Positions 16,311-25,200 are shown, counted from the first letter of the stretch. The stretch: DNA of 64,000 nucleotides from Bacillota bacterium (GCA_023405135.1 JAEXYZ010000037.1:1-64000), one strand, 5' to 3'. Notes: generated by a model from the sequence alone, not told the origin. Numbers and translations: made by a program.

Positions 16311-17255
16311 ATGAATCCACTTCTCAGCAGACTGCTAAGGGGAAAAGAAGCACAGAATGATCAGCAAACTCCTAAAATAATTACTACAATTGATTCTTTA
16401 GAACAACACCAAAGACTATCAATCGTTGGCTGGATTGCCAATAAGCTAGGGCAACTTATTGGTGTAGAGAATTGTAGTAGTGGCACGTTAATAATGGATA
16501 CGTTAAATAAAGAGTTATTGAATTTAAATTTAGATAAACAAGAAGATTATCTTATTTATTTGGCTAATCAACTAGTCTCGTGGATTGAGAATGGGGAAGA
16601 TGTTTATTTCAATATTACTATGTTGAAATTAGAGTCAACCTATCATAAGCACCTACTTGAACTATATGAAATCGTGAAATCAGATGAATCAATTTATTTT
16701 AATAAAAAAGCACTTAACGCAAAGGAAATTAGCGTAGAAGATGAAATATGGGAAGTTTATAGAGATGTAATTCATGCAGCAAGTCAAAGGAAGTTCCTTT
16801 TAATAAAAGAAGAAGAATTATCTTCATTTAAAGATGGACAAATTTTATGTGTAGAGCCTGTAATTGAAAAACAAGATATTCCGAGAGCTAGAAATAAAGT
16901 AAAGGAAGTATTGCAAAATCTAGGGCTACCAGCAAGTAAAGTAGCGAGCTATGTATTGCTCATTTCAGAAGGAATTACGAATGTGTTAAAACATGCTAAG
17001 GATGGTAGGTTACTTGTTGTAAAAACGCAACAGTCTTTAAACATAATTATTGAAGATAAAGGTCCGGGATTCCCTTTAAAAACTTTACCGTACTCAGTTT
17101 TAACTGAAGGTTATTCTACTAAAAAATCATTAGGACAAGGCTTTACATTAATGATGAAGCTATCAGATCGAATATTGCTAAACACTTCAAAAGTAGGTTC
17201 TACAATCGTTTTAGTATTTGAAAATGAAGTAGGTGAAAATGATGAAACAAATTAA
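16311..17255 (+). CDS. RsbT/RsbW-like ATPase with unknown N-terminal domain
   Basis: 314 aa. The C-terminal ~130 residues are a GHKL (HATPase_c) kinase of the anti-sigma factor / switch-kinase type: N box 'ISEGITNVLKHA' (~218-229), G1 box 'EDKGPGFP' (~248-255) and G2 box 'GQGFTLMMKLSDR' (~277-289). The 'GQGF' and 'SEG.TN.LKHA' wording resembles RsbT-like kinases more than RsbW. The first ~180 residues match no domain I know, are helical and lack membrane segments. Neighbouring STAS proteins and a PP2C-type phosphatase complete a partner-switching set, so this protein should phosphorylate one or both STAS proteins. No sigma factor is encoded beside it. It starts 20 bases after the SDR and ends overlapping the hydrolase gene. 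Confidence 0.85.
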   Translation: MNPLLSRLLRGKEAQNDQQTPKIITTIDSLEQHQRLSIVGWIANKLGQLIGVENCSSGTLIMDTLNKELLNLNLDKQEDYLIYLANQLVSWIENGEDVYFNITMLKLESTYHKHLLELYEIVKSDESIYFNKKALNAKEISVEDEIWEVYRDVIHAASQRKFLLIKEEELSSFKDGQILCVEPVIEKQDIPRARNKVKEVLQNLGLPASKVASYVLLISEGITNVLKHAKDGRLLVVKTQQSLNIIIEDKGPGFPLKTLPYSVLTEGYSTKKSLGQGFTLMMKLSDRILLNTSKVGSTIVLVFENEVGENDETN

Positions 17256-18321
17256 TTACATTTCAACTAGTCTTACATCTAAAACAATTCAAAAAACTAT
17301 TCTTTCAAGTGTTTTACAAGAAGGTTTTTGGAGTAGATGGATCGCTCACGGTTTAAATAAAGAGGTAATTAATAAAAATAAGTCTTATTTTATAAATCTG
17401 GATGGGTGGATAAAGATTTTTCAAGATGAAGCACAAAATCTTATAACAAAGGCTAATAAATTTATAGAAAAAGAGGATTTTTTACAAGCTGAACAACATT
17501 ATCGTTTAGCAAGTCTATACTTCAACTTAATTCAATGGATATTTCCTGAGTCAAATGAAGTTAAGGGAATGTGGTATGAGAAATGCTTAGAAGTATTTGA
17601 ACAAGCAGATAGACTATCTGAAAATCAAATTATAAAGCAAAGTATAAAGGTGAAGGATAAAACTTTCATCGGAAGGGTGAGAAAACCTCAAAGGGATCCT
17701 TTAGGAGTCATTATTATTGTTAATCCGATTGATTCTAATAAAGAAGAATTATTCACATACGAGAATGACTTTGCAGAAGCTGGTTTTGCCGTAGTTAATT
17801 TTGATGGTCCTGGACAAGGAGAATCACTATTATTCAATAAGCATAAGGCAAATCAGGAGAGTTGGTCATCTTTCCTAGAGAACATAATTGACTTTTCAAA
17901 CGATACATTTCCAGGAATACCAATACACTTATTTGGGACAAGCTCTGGTGGTGCATGGGCGATTGAAGCTGGTAAGCACCCGTTAGTATCGAAAATAGTC
18001 GCTGTTAGTCCACCACCTAAGGCAGACATTAAGATGCCAGATTATTTTAAGGAACGAATGCTTAATATGTTAGAAGACTTTGATAAGGGGTTTTTACCTG
18101 ATCTTAAAGAATTACAATTAGTCGAAAACATTATTGTATTTCATGGTTTACAGGATGTAATGATAGAGGATCAAGATTTATACTATCTTTTTGATCAGCT
18201 TTCTTCTGAAAAACGACTTATTACTTATGAAGATGAAGGACACTGCTGCAATTTTAGATTACCAGAATTAAGACAAAGGGCGATGAACTGGTTTAAAGGG
18301 GAAAAAATCAATGAAGTTTAA
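17242..18321 (+). CDS. Alpha/beta hydrolase
   Basis: About 359 aa. Residues ~1-120 are a helical extension with 'FLQAEQHYRLASLYFN', as in FrsA / DUF1100-like esterases. The hydrolase core follows: 'VVNFDGPGQGES' oxyanion region, nucleophile elbow GTSSG with Ser at ~234, Asp in 'HGLQDVMIEDQD' and His in 'EDEGHCCNF'. The start is one of two adjacent ATGs at 17239/17242 within the end of the preceding gene, after GTAGGTGA. It overlaps the acyl-carrier-protein gene by 11 bases. Placed beside a free ACP and an AMP-forming ligase, it could act as a thioesterase or acyltransferase. That role is inferred from neighbours only. Confidence 0.85.
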   Translation: MKQINYISTSLTSKTIQKTILSSVLQEGFWSRWIAHGLNKEVINKNKSYFINLDGWIKIFQDEAQNLITKANKFIEKEDFLQAEQHYRLASLYFNLIQWIFPESNEVKGMWYEKCLEVFEQADRLSENQIIKQSIKVKDKTFIGRVRKPQRDPLGVIIIVNPIDSNKEELFTYENDFAEAGFAVVNFDGPGQGESLLFNKHKANQESWSSFLENIIDFSNDTFPGIPIHLFGTSSGGAWAIEAGKHPLVSKIVAVSPPPKADIKMPDYFKERMLNMLEDFDKGFLPDLKELQLVENIIVFHGLQDVMIEDQDLYYLFDQLSSEKRLITYEDEGHCCNFRLPELRQRAMNWFKGEKINEV

Positions 18322-18559
18322 TGAATTTTCTAAAACGCTATTTGAACTGATCGATATGGAGCCAATTTTAGTATTAGAAACTACGAATTTTAAAGATGAT
18401 TTAGAGGTTGACTCTCTTCAGTTGGTTAATTTAGTAATTGCGATAGCAGAGCACTATAATATTCCGTTTGAAACATTTATTCAAAATACTGACAAAATCC
18501 AAACTGTTGGAGGGCTTTTTAAAATAGTGGAAGGTGAGCATGATGATGAAACTAGTTGA
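18311..18559 (+). CDS. Free-standing acyl (or peptidyl) carrier protein
   Basis: 82 aa, acidic. The phosphopantetheine site is 'DLEVDSLQLVNL' with Ser at residue 35, matching the D-S-L pattern of carrier proteins. Predicted four-helix layout is normal for the family, although the following helix is less like fatty-acid ACP, suggesting a specialised carrier. It overlaps the hydrolase gene upstream by 11 bases and the ligase gene downstream by about 17 bases, so the three are translationally coupled. The ligase presumably loads this carrier. No phosphopantetheinyl transferase is encoded in the window. Confidence 0.9.
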   Translation: MKFNEFSKTLFELIDMEPILVLETTNFKDDLEVDSLQLVNLVIAIAEHYNIPFETFIQNTDKIQTVGGLFKIVEGEHDDETS

Positions 18560-19979
18560 ACGAGTGTTTTCAAACTTAAATTTAAATACAACTTCCTTAA
18601 CGACTTTAACAGATTCATATACTGTACGTGATTTAATAGAGCGTGTGAAAAAATATGAAACATTATTGACACCACTTAATCTTAAAGGAAAACGTGTAGC
18701 TTTACTTGTACCGATGATTGAAGAGTTTATACCATTAGTACATTCAATTAATCAATTAGGGGGAACCGTTATCCCTTTAAATTGGCAGTTTAGACAAGAG
18801 GATTTATCCAACGTGCTAAATTTAATTAATCCTCATGTTATTTTTTCGATTAACAAATATTCTGGCTTTGATTTCTCTAATTTTATGAAACAGTGGGCAA
18901 AGGAAAGAGGAGAACAAACTATATTATTTACTTCCACAAGTTCTGAAGAATGGGAATTTAGTATAGTGAATGGGGTTGAAAAATTGCTCGAAGTTGACCT
19001 TGAGAAAAGCTATATTTTTTGTACTTCAGGAAGTACAGGAACACCGAAAGGATTAGTTTTTAGCGACCACTCATTCGATTATTCCTTCAAACATATATCA
19101 CAGTTTTTTGAAATTAAAAATACAGATTCAGTCTTAGTCTATACATCAACAAGTACGATATTTGGAGTACTTGCAATGAATATTGTGATTCGTGGAGGGG
19201 CACATGCTATTGTTCCGAATGAATTTGATTTATCAAAAATAATTAGTTTAATGGAACAAAAGAAATGTAACAAAATCGTTACTACGCCTTCAGTACTTAA
19301 GGCAATCTATTCGTATGCAAAACATTTAAATCCAAAAGTAATGGAGTGCATTGAATTAGTTTGTTTAATAGGAGAAAAGATTCCTAAAAACTTTACAGAT
19401 ACTTTCCCATTGTTGAAAAATGCTCGATTCAATTCGCAGTATGGAAGCTCAGAAACAGGCGCAATTGCAAACGCTAGCCTCCGTAATAGTGAAGAGCATG
19501 TATTGGTAGATGGTGCTGAAAGTAAAGTAGTAGATGGAGAGTTATATGTAAAAACAGGCGCTCTATTTACAGAATACTATAATAGCCCAACATTAACGAA
19601 TGAAGCCTTTGAGGATGGCTGGTACAAGACAGGAGATTTAGTTGAGTTTTTAAACGAAACGACTTTTAAAATTGTGGGTAGAAAAAAGGATTTAATTAAA
19701 AAGGGCGGTCAACAAGTGATACCTAGCGAAGTAGAATTAGTTATTTCTACATTAGAAGGGGTAAAGAATGTGTGTGTGATAGGTGCTGATCATGATGTTT
19801 ATGGTGAACAAGTGATAGCCTTTGTTGTTGCGAACGATTTAACATCCGCTGATATTCGCTCCCATTGTAAACAGAAAATCTCAGCTTACAAAATCCCTGA
19901 TAAGATTGTATTTATTAAAGAAATGCCTATTAGACAGGGGAAAACTGATAAATTAGCTTTAAAATCTATGTTGAATTAA
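18543..19979 (+). CDS. AMP-forming acyl/aminoacyl ligase (adenylation domain)
   Basis: About 478 aa. ANL-superfamily enzyme: P-loop motif 'CTSGSTGTPKG' (~160-170), 'YGSSETGA' (A5), 'YKTGDLV' (A7), 'GRKKDLIKKGGQQVIPSEVE' (A8 hinge and following) and the final catalytic lysine region 'GKTDK' near the C terminus. It activates a carboxylic acid as an adenylate and should transfer it to the free carrier protein encoded just upstream. The start lies in a GTGAGCATGATGATG stretch after GGAAGG; the exact codon (18540, 18543 or 18546) is uncertain. Substrate is unknown: no condensation, ketosynthase or peptide-bond domain is nearby, so this is a minimal activation module, not a classical NRPS or PKS. 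Confidence 0.88.
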   Translation: MMKLVERVFSNLNLNTTSLTTLTDSYTVRDLIERVKKYETLLTPLNLKGKRVALLVPMIEEFIPLVHSINQLGGTVIPLNWQFRQEDLSNVLNLINPHVIFSINKYSGFDFSNFMKQWAKERGEQTILFTSTSSEEWEFSIVNGVEKLLEVDLEKSYIFCTSGSTGTPKGLVFSDHSFDYSFKHISQFFEIKNTDSVLVYTSTSTIFGVLAMNIVIRGGAHAIVPNEFDLSKIISLMEQKKCNKIVTTPSVLKAIYSYAKHLNPKVMECIELVCLIGEKIPKNFTDTFPLLKNARFNSQYGSSETGAIANASLRNSEEHVLVDGAESKVVDGELYVKTGALFTEYYNSPTLTNEAFEDGWYKTGDLVEFLNETTFKIVGRKKDLIKKGGQQVIPSEVELVISTLEGVKNVCVIGADHDVYGEQVIAFVVANDLTSADIRSHCKQKISAYKIPDKIVFIKEMPIRQGKTDKLALKSMLN

Positions 19980-19993
19980 TCGAGGGAAGACCA

Positions 19994-21598
19994 ATGACAA
20001 TACAAGAAAATAAAAGAGATAGAAAAAATACATTAAGGCGGCAATTCGTCATAAGAATGTTAATCGTTTTACTAATTATTTCAGGAATATCAATCGTATT
20101 TCAATACTACTACCTTGGAAATCAAATCGATAAAAATGTGGAGAGAGAAGCAATAAAAATCGCTCATAGTATTGAGCAAGGTATTGCTGAGACAAACACT
20201 GCTTCTAGAGCAATTGAAAATCAATTAGATTTAAGATTAAAAGTAATTGCCCAACGAATCAGTGACCGTTTAGGAAATAAAACAGTAAATGAAATTACAA
20301 ATGAAGAGTTACAAGCCATTAGTAAAGAATTTGATATTGCAGGAATCACTATTTTTGCACAACAAGAAGACGATATTGTAGGAGTAAAATCAACAGCTCC
20401 AAGTGATATTGGTTTTAGTTTTAAAGAGGTTTTAGGTGATGACAACGAGGCGTTTATCGGCATTAGTAATCTATTGAATGGTAGAGAGATTATTAAAGGA
20501 ACAGAAAGCTATGTAGACCAAAATACGATTATTTTATATACGACTCAATCTGGTTCAAACCAAGAAAACCCTTCATTTTATAAATACGCTTACTATCATG
20601 TGGAAGGTCAAAATTATGTCATTAATCCCTATATAGAAGCAAATGAAGTATATCAGTTTACACAAGAAGTTGGACCGAATACTTGGATTGAAAAAGTATT
20701 AAATACAAACCCATTTGCATTAGAGGTAGCTGTTTTAGATCCTCGTGTATATGTCGATCCTTCATTGGCTGAAAAGATGTACCCTCCATTAGAAAAAATT
20801 GTGTATGGAGAGTTTGAATTATCGAGTAGTAAAGATGAAAAAATTTTAGTTTCAATGGCCGAAAATCCTAAAGAGGTAGGATATGTTACAGAAGAGGATT
20901 CTAAAAAAATCTATAAAATGTTTATCCCAATGAGTAATGGGGAAGTAATTTTTGTTGCTTTAGATTATAGTACAATCAGTTTACCTTTCAAAAACATCTC
21001 TACATTTTTACTAATAACTAGCTTTATTTCTTTATTAGCGATGTTTATATTAACAACTCGATTCTTTAATTCAATCTATAAAAATATTCAAGTAATCATT
21101 GCACAAATTAAGCAACTAGAATTAGGTGACTTTACTGCTCGCAGTGAAGTAAAGGTAAAAGGTGAATTAGCAGATCTTTCTGCAAGCACAAACCATATGA
21201 CAGAAACCTTAAATAAAGTATTAAGAGAAACAACAAAGGTAGCTTCTAAAGTTCAAAAAATGTCTTTAGATTTGAAAGAAGAAGCAGATGAATCCGTTGA
21301 AAAAGTTTATGATTTATCAATTGATTTAACTTCAAATGCTCGTGAAGATGCCTATGAGATTTCCGATTTCTTAGAGTTATTAGAAGAAAAGATTAAGAGT
21401 TTACCAAATAAAGAAGATATAGATCGCATTTTATCTAGAATCGAGGAAATTCGACTAATTTCAGATAAGCGCTCTGAATCTACAACTGATATAACGATTA
21501 CATTATCTGATTTACTGAAGTCATTACAAAATCAATCCGATGAACTTTCGGAGATTTCCGGTAAATTATTTGAGAACATGTATAAGTTTAAATTATAA
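19994..21598 (+). CDS. Membrane sensor with Cache-like extracellular region and HAMP domain
   Basis: 534 aa. One transmembrane helix at ~18-38, an extracellular domain of ~300 residues (coiled coil followed by a Cache/dCACHE-like fold with a 'KMFIPMSNGEVIFVALDYS' end), and a second helix at ~338-358. A HAMP linker follows (~360-412, 'QIKQLELGDFTARSEVKVKGELADLSASTNHM' region), then a ~120-residue coiled coil. There is no kinase, chemotaxis-signalling, cyclase or phosphatase domain. In RsbP/RsbU-like proteins such a sensor is fused to a PP2C domain; here the phosphatase is a separate gene two positions downstream. The coiled coil probably docks on the STAS or phosphatase partner. AGGGAAG precedes the start. 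Confidence 0.86.
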   Translation: MTIQENKRDRKNTLRRQFVIRMLIVLLIISGISIVFQYYYLGNQIDKNVEREAIKIAHSIEQGIAETNTASRAIENQLDLRLKVIAQRISDRLGNKTVNEITNEELQAISKEFDIAGITIFAQQEDDIVGVKSTAPSDIGFSFKEVLGDDNEAFIGISNLLNGREIIKGTESYVDQNTIILYTTQSGSNQENPSFYKYAYYHVEGQNYVINPYIEANEVYQFTQEVGPNTWIEKVLNTNPFALEVAVLDPRVYVDPSLAEKMYPPLEKIVYGEFELSSSKDEKILVSMAENPKEVGYVTEEDSKKIYKMFIPMSNGEVIFVALDYSTISLPFKNISTFLLITSFISLLAMFILTTRFFNSIYKNIQVIIAQIKQLELGDFTARSEVKVKGELADLSASTNHMTETLNKVLRETTKVASKVQKMSLDLKEEADESVEKVYDLSIDLTSNAREDAYEISDFLELLEEKIKSLPNKEDIDRILSRIEEIRLISDKRSESTTDITITLSDLLKSLQNQSDELSEISGKLFENMYKFKL

Positions 21599-21612
21599 AA
21601 GGAGAACAGCCT

Positions 21613-21927
21613 ATGAGTTTGACAGTGGATCGTGTTGTTGATGGTAAAAAACAAATCTTTAAGTTAAAAGGAATACTTGATTTTTCAACTGTTGATTCCT
21701 TTGATGTTGATAGCCATTCCTTCGAAATGATTGAAGAATTTGAAGTTGATTTTTCTGAATTAGAATTCATCGATTCTACTGGCATTGGTGCGATACTATC
21801 CATTCTTCATAAAGCAAGTAGTTTAAATGCAGATGTTCAATTTAGTGGAATGTCTCTTGAAACGATTGACTTATTTGAAACAATTGGAGTCTTTGATATT
21901 AAGAAATCTCTATTTGGCGGGGTGTAG
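21613..21927 (+). CDS. STAS-domain anti-anti-sigma-type protein (first)
   Basis: 104 aa, one STAS domain. The phosphorylation loop reads 'FIDSTGIGAIL' with Ser55/Thr56, like RsbV. Such proteins switch partners when phosphorylated by a GHKL kinase and reset by a PP2C phosphatase; both are encoded in this operon, the phosphatase starting 4 bases downstream. The start follows AAAAGGAGA. It lies directly between the membrane sensor and the phosphatase, suggesting these three form one signalling step. It differs from the second STAS protein at the operon end (24835-25155), which carries DSSG. Confidence 0.92.
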   Translation: MSLTVDRVVDGKKQIFKLKGILDFSTVDSFDVDSHSFEMIEEFEVDFSELEFIDSTGIGAILSILHKASSLNADVQFSGMSLETIDLFETIGVFDIKKSLFGGV

Positions 21928-21930
21928 GTT

Positions 21931-22752
21931 TTGTATAAACGTGGACTGATACAATCACATAATACAGAAATACAAAAGGTGCTCGAGCGCGAGATTAATT
22001 TAGCAAGGAATATTCAAATGAAGTTATTGAATGGTGAAAGGCCAAAATTGGAACATGATGAAGTTTCCGGTATTTCAATTCCCGCAAGACTTATTGGAGG
22101 AGATTATTTTGATTTTTATCTTCTTCCAAACGGGAAGCTACGAATTGTTATTGGTGATGTAATGGGTAAAGGAATACCTGCAGCAATGTTGATGATTTTA
22201 ACAAGAGGTGCTTTCCGAACTGCAGCAGAGTCTACTAAAGGACCTGGTGAAACTTTAACAGCAATGAATAAAGCGATTTATAAAGACTTAAGAACACTTA
22301 ATTCATTCGTAACGGTATTTTGTGCCGATTGGGATCCAGCCACTGGTATATTTACTTATGCCAGTGCTGGCCATTCATTACCGATAATTACATCAGAGAG
22401 TGAGGAAAAAATAGATTTACCAACTGTAAAAGGGGTTATGATCGGTGGTTTATCTAACCAAGTTTATAAAGAAGAATATGTTTCCTTATCAGGAGGTGAT
22501 CTAATCTTTATTTATACTGATGGAATAGTAGAAGCGGTAAATAAAGATGGAGAAATGTATAAAGTAGAACGATTAGAAAATGAGTTAAAAAATATTGCAT
22601 TGAAAAGTGCGCAAGAAGTTGAGAATTATATTATTGATTGTATTCATCACTTTACTGAAGGTATGCCCCAAAAGGATGACATTACAATGGTTATTCTAAA
22701 AGTTGGTAAAGAAAGTACTGATATATCGAGTTATAATGCCCCGCTAGTTTAA
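21931..22752 (+). CDS. RsbU/SpoIIE-type PP2C serine phosphatase
   Basis: 273 aa, TTG start. An N-terminal linker helix 'REINLARNIQMKLLNG' (RsbU-like, residues ~19-34) precedes the SpoIIE phosphatase domain. Metal-binding motifs are present: 'GGDYFDFYLL' (~56), 'VIGDVMGKGIPAAMLM' (~72-88), 'SAGHSLPII', 'FIYTDGIVEA' (~191) and 'KDDITMVIL' (~247). All aspartates expected for the two-metal centre are there. It has no sensory domain of its own, so activation probably comes from the HAMP membrane protein encoded two genes upstream. Expected substrates are the phosphorylated STAS proteins of the same operon. Confidence 0.93.
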   Translation: MYKRGLIQSHNTEIQKVLEREINLARNIQMKLLNGERPKLEHDEVSGISIPARLIGGDYFDFYLLPNGKLRIVIGDVMGKGIPAAMLMILTRGAFRTAAESTKGPGETLTAMNKAIYKDLRTLNSFVTVFCADWDPATGIFTYASAGHSLPIITSESEEKIDLPTVKGVMIGGLSNQVYKEEYVSLSGGDLIFIYTDGIVEAVNKDGEMYKVERLENELKNIALKSAQEVENYIIDCIHHFTEGMPQKDDITMVILKVGKESTDISSYNAPLV

Positions 22753-22774
22753 GTATCCTGAAAGGAGGATTTTA

Positions 22775-24833
22775 ATGGGAGAAACGATTACTACTAAAGG
22801 GAAAACAGTAAAAGAAGCTTTAGATTTAGCCTTAACTATTTTAAATAAAGAGCAATCAGAAGTTGATATTGAAGTATTAAAGCAAGAGGAAAAAGGATTT
22901 CTTGGCCTTATGTCAAAACCTGCAGTTGTAAAAGTTACGGTGAAACAATCTGAAAGTAAAGAAGTAGAAGTGACAGAATCTATTAACAATGTTCTCCCTT
23001 CAAATGAAATAAATGAATTTCTAGATTCCTCCCTCCTTGAAGAGAATGAGACTGAAATACGAAATATAGATTTAGAAGGTAAGGCATGGGTAATAGATGG
23101 AAAAGTGTATTGTAAGGATACTAAAGATAAATATCCATTAATTGAACCTACGAAAGATGTTAAAGTTTATAAAAATGGGGAATTGATTCATTCAACACAG
23201 GTTATTAGTCAAACGGACTTAATTAAAGTTGAAACGATAAATACTGAGATACCGACTACTTGGGATATTAAAGTAAAACCTAGTATGCTTGAAGCCTATT
23301 TAGTTGTCAAAGCAGGAGAAAGAGTTAGCCGTGTATTGAAAGATCAACAACCTAGCAATTATATTCGTCTTGTAGTAGAGGAAGTACGCACACCAATTGA
23401 GATAAATACAAAAGAAGTGTATGAAAAACTTGAACAATTACAAATTACACACGGTATTGATTATGAGGCAATTTCGTTAGCATGTGCAGAGGCTAAAGAT
23501 GGCGAGTTTTTAATTGCGAAAGGAGTTCCTCCGACAGTTGGAGAGAATGGGAAATTCAATTTTATTAATAACTTAGAAGTAAAAAGGCAAATGAAAGAAC
23601 GATTAGATGGGACCATTGATTTTAGAGAAATTGAAGGTTTCCCTTCAGTTGAATATGGACAAATTATCGGAGAAGTACTGCCTCCAATTGAAGGAAAGCC
23701 AGGTATAAATATAAAAGGTGAAGTTATTTTACCTGATCCAGTATATCCTCTTGAATTAAAAGCAGGATCTGGAGTGCTTATAGTGGACGAAAAAAAGGTA
23801 GTAGCAATTGTATCAGGTCATCCCGAAGTAAATATAAGCAAGCAATATACGACAATTTCCGTGACTCCTAAATTAATCATTAATAAGGATGTAATAATGG
23901 AGACAGGTAATATACGTTATGTAGGTGCAGTTGAAATTAATGGTTCTGTACAAGATGGTATGTCTGTTGAAGCAAAAGGGAATATTTTTGTGACAGGTAA
24001 CACATATAGAGCGGAAGTACTTTCAGAAAAATCAATTATTATTAGAAATAATGTAATAGGAAGTCATTTAATAGCAGGGAACCGTACTGAAATTAAAATT
24101 GAACTTTCCAATCTATTAATGGAACTTGAAAATCAACTTAATAAAATGAAAGCTGCCATTAAGCAGCTAACGCAAATTCAAGCGTTTAAAGTAAATTCTA
24201 TTGATGTAACTGGACTTGGCCCACTAGTGAAAATTCTTTGTGATAGTAAATTTAAAGAATTTCCACCACTAGTTAAAGAGATAATAAATAAAATTCGAGA
24301 TCATTCTTCCATGCTTGAAACAAATTGGACTGATTTTGCTGAACGACTTCAGAGAGATTTTATTTCGATACACACGTCAGATTTAAAATCAGAAGAAGAC
24401 TTATCTGACATTGCAAGTTTCGCAGAGTCTCTATATAAATCAGTTAACGATGAGGAAGATTTTGAGAATATATCCATAAGAGCGAAGTTTGTACAAAATA
24501 GTGAATTGTATTCAAGTGGTGATATTATTATTCTAGGTCATGGAGTGTACAGCTCGGCTATTTTTTTCTAGAAAAAATGTTATTATTGATGGTTTTGTAC
24601 GCGGTGGAGAAATATATGCAGAAGAATATGTATATATAGATGAGATTGACCATCGTGGTGGAACACAAGTAAAAGTTGCTGTTTCAAAAACTGGTACAAT
24701 TAAAATCAATAAAGCTTCAGAAAATACAACAATTCAGGTTGGTGGACAGGTACAAACGTTATTTAAAAGAGCGAGAAACATTGAAGCTAGATTAGATGAA
24801 ATAGGTAGGATCATGATTACGAGGGAGGAATAA
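22775..24833 (+). CDS. Jag_N-DUF342 (FapA-like) protein, interrupted by a +1 shift at a T7 run
   Basis: Read through one shift it would be about 686 aa. Residues 1-58 resemble the Jag_N domain ('GKTVKEALDLALTILN', 'EKGFLGLMSKPAVVKVTV'). Then comes a DUF342/FapA region, with 'ISLACAEAKDGEFLIAKGVPPTVGENG' type sequence around 230-260, a beta-helix part (~365-430), a coiled coil (~445-475) and a C-terminal beta-helix. The first frame stops at 24569-24571, just after T7 at 24561-24567. The rest continues in another frame from ~24545 and lacks its own ribosome site. Removing one T gives continuous 'GHGVYSSAIFSRKNVIIDGFVRGG'-like sequence (pattern). This is a real indel, programmed slippage, or a read error. 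It is the likely structural output or scaffold of the operon. Confidence 0.8.
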
Positions 24834-24834
24834 A

Positions 24835-25155
24835 ATGTTCGAATTTAGTATAAGAAATGTAGATCATAAAGTAATTGTCAAGCTAGAGGGAGATTTAGAT
24901 ATTGAAGCTACTGAAATTATTGAAAATGATTTAACAAATGCATTACAAAACTGTACAAATGAAATTGAACTAGATTTCTTCAATATCGATTTTGTTGATT
25001 CTTCTGGTATTGGTATACTTATTTCATTAATTAATCAATTAAAAGAAAAAAATCTTAAACCACTTATTACAAACCTAAAAGAAGATGTAAAGTTGGTATT
25101 CGAATTGTTGCAGTTAGATGAAATCATTGGGAAAGAAGTTTTGATATTAAAGTAA
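24835..25155 (+). CDS. STAS-domain anti-anti-sigma-type protein (second)
   Basis: 106 aa. STAS fold with the phosphorylation loop 'FVDSSGIGILI' (Ser56/Ser57), closest in wording to SpoIIAA/RsbV-type antagonists. The start follows GAGGGAGGAA. It is the last gene of the operon and is followed by a clear terminator. Two distinct STAS proteins with one kinase and one phosphatase suggest either two targets or a two-step switch, as in the RsbS/RsbV pair of the sigma-B stressosome pathway. That comparison is inference. Confidence 0.92.
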   Translation: MFEFSIRNVDHKVIVKLEGDLDIEATEIIENDLTNALQNCTNEIELDFFNIDFVDSSGIGILISLINQLKEKNLKPLITNLKEDVKLVFELLQLDEIIGKEVLILK

Positions 25156-25200
25156 ATAGAATTGTTAGAATTTTGAAGTCAGTACTTTTCGAAAATTGAA

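Noticed and set aside
24540..24833. Separate small gene at the end of the DUF342 locus
   Set aside because: It has no ribosome site and its sequence continues the DUF342 beta-helix exactly after one-base removal at the T7 run, so it is the shifted end of the preceding gene.
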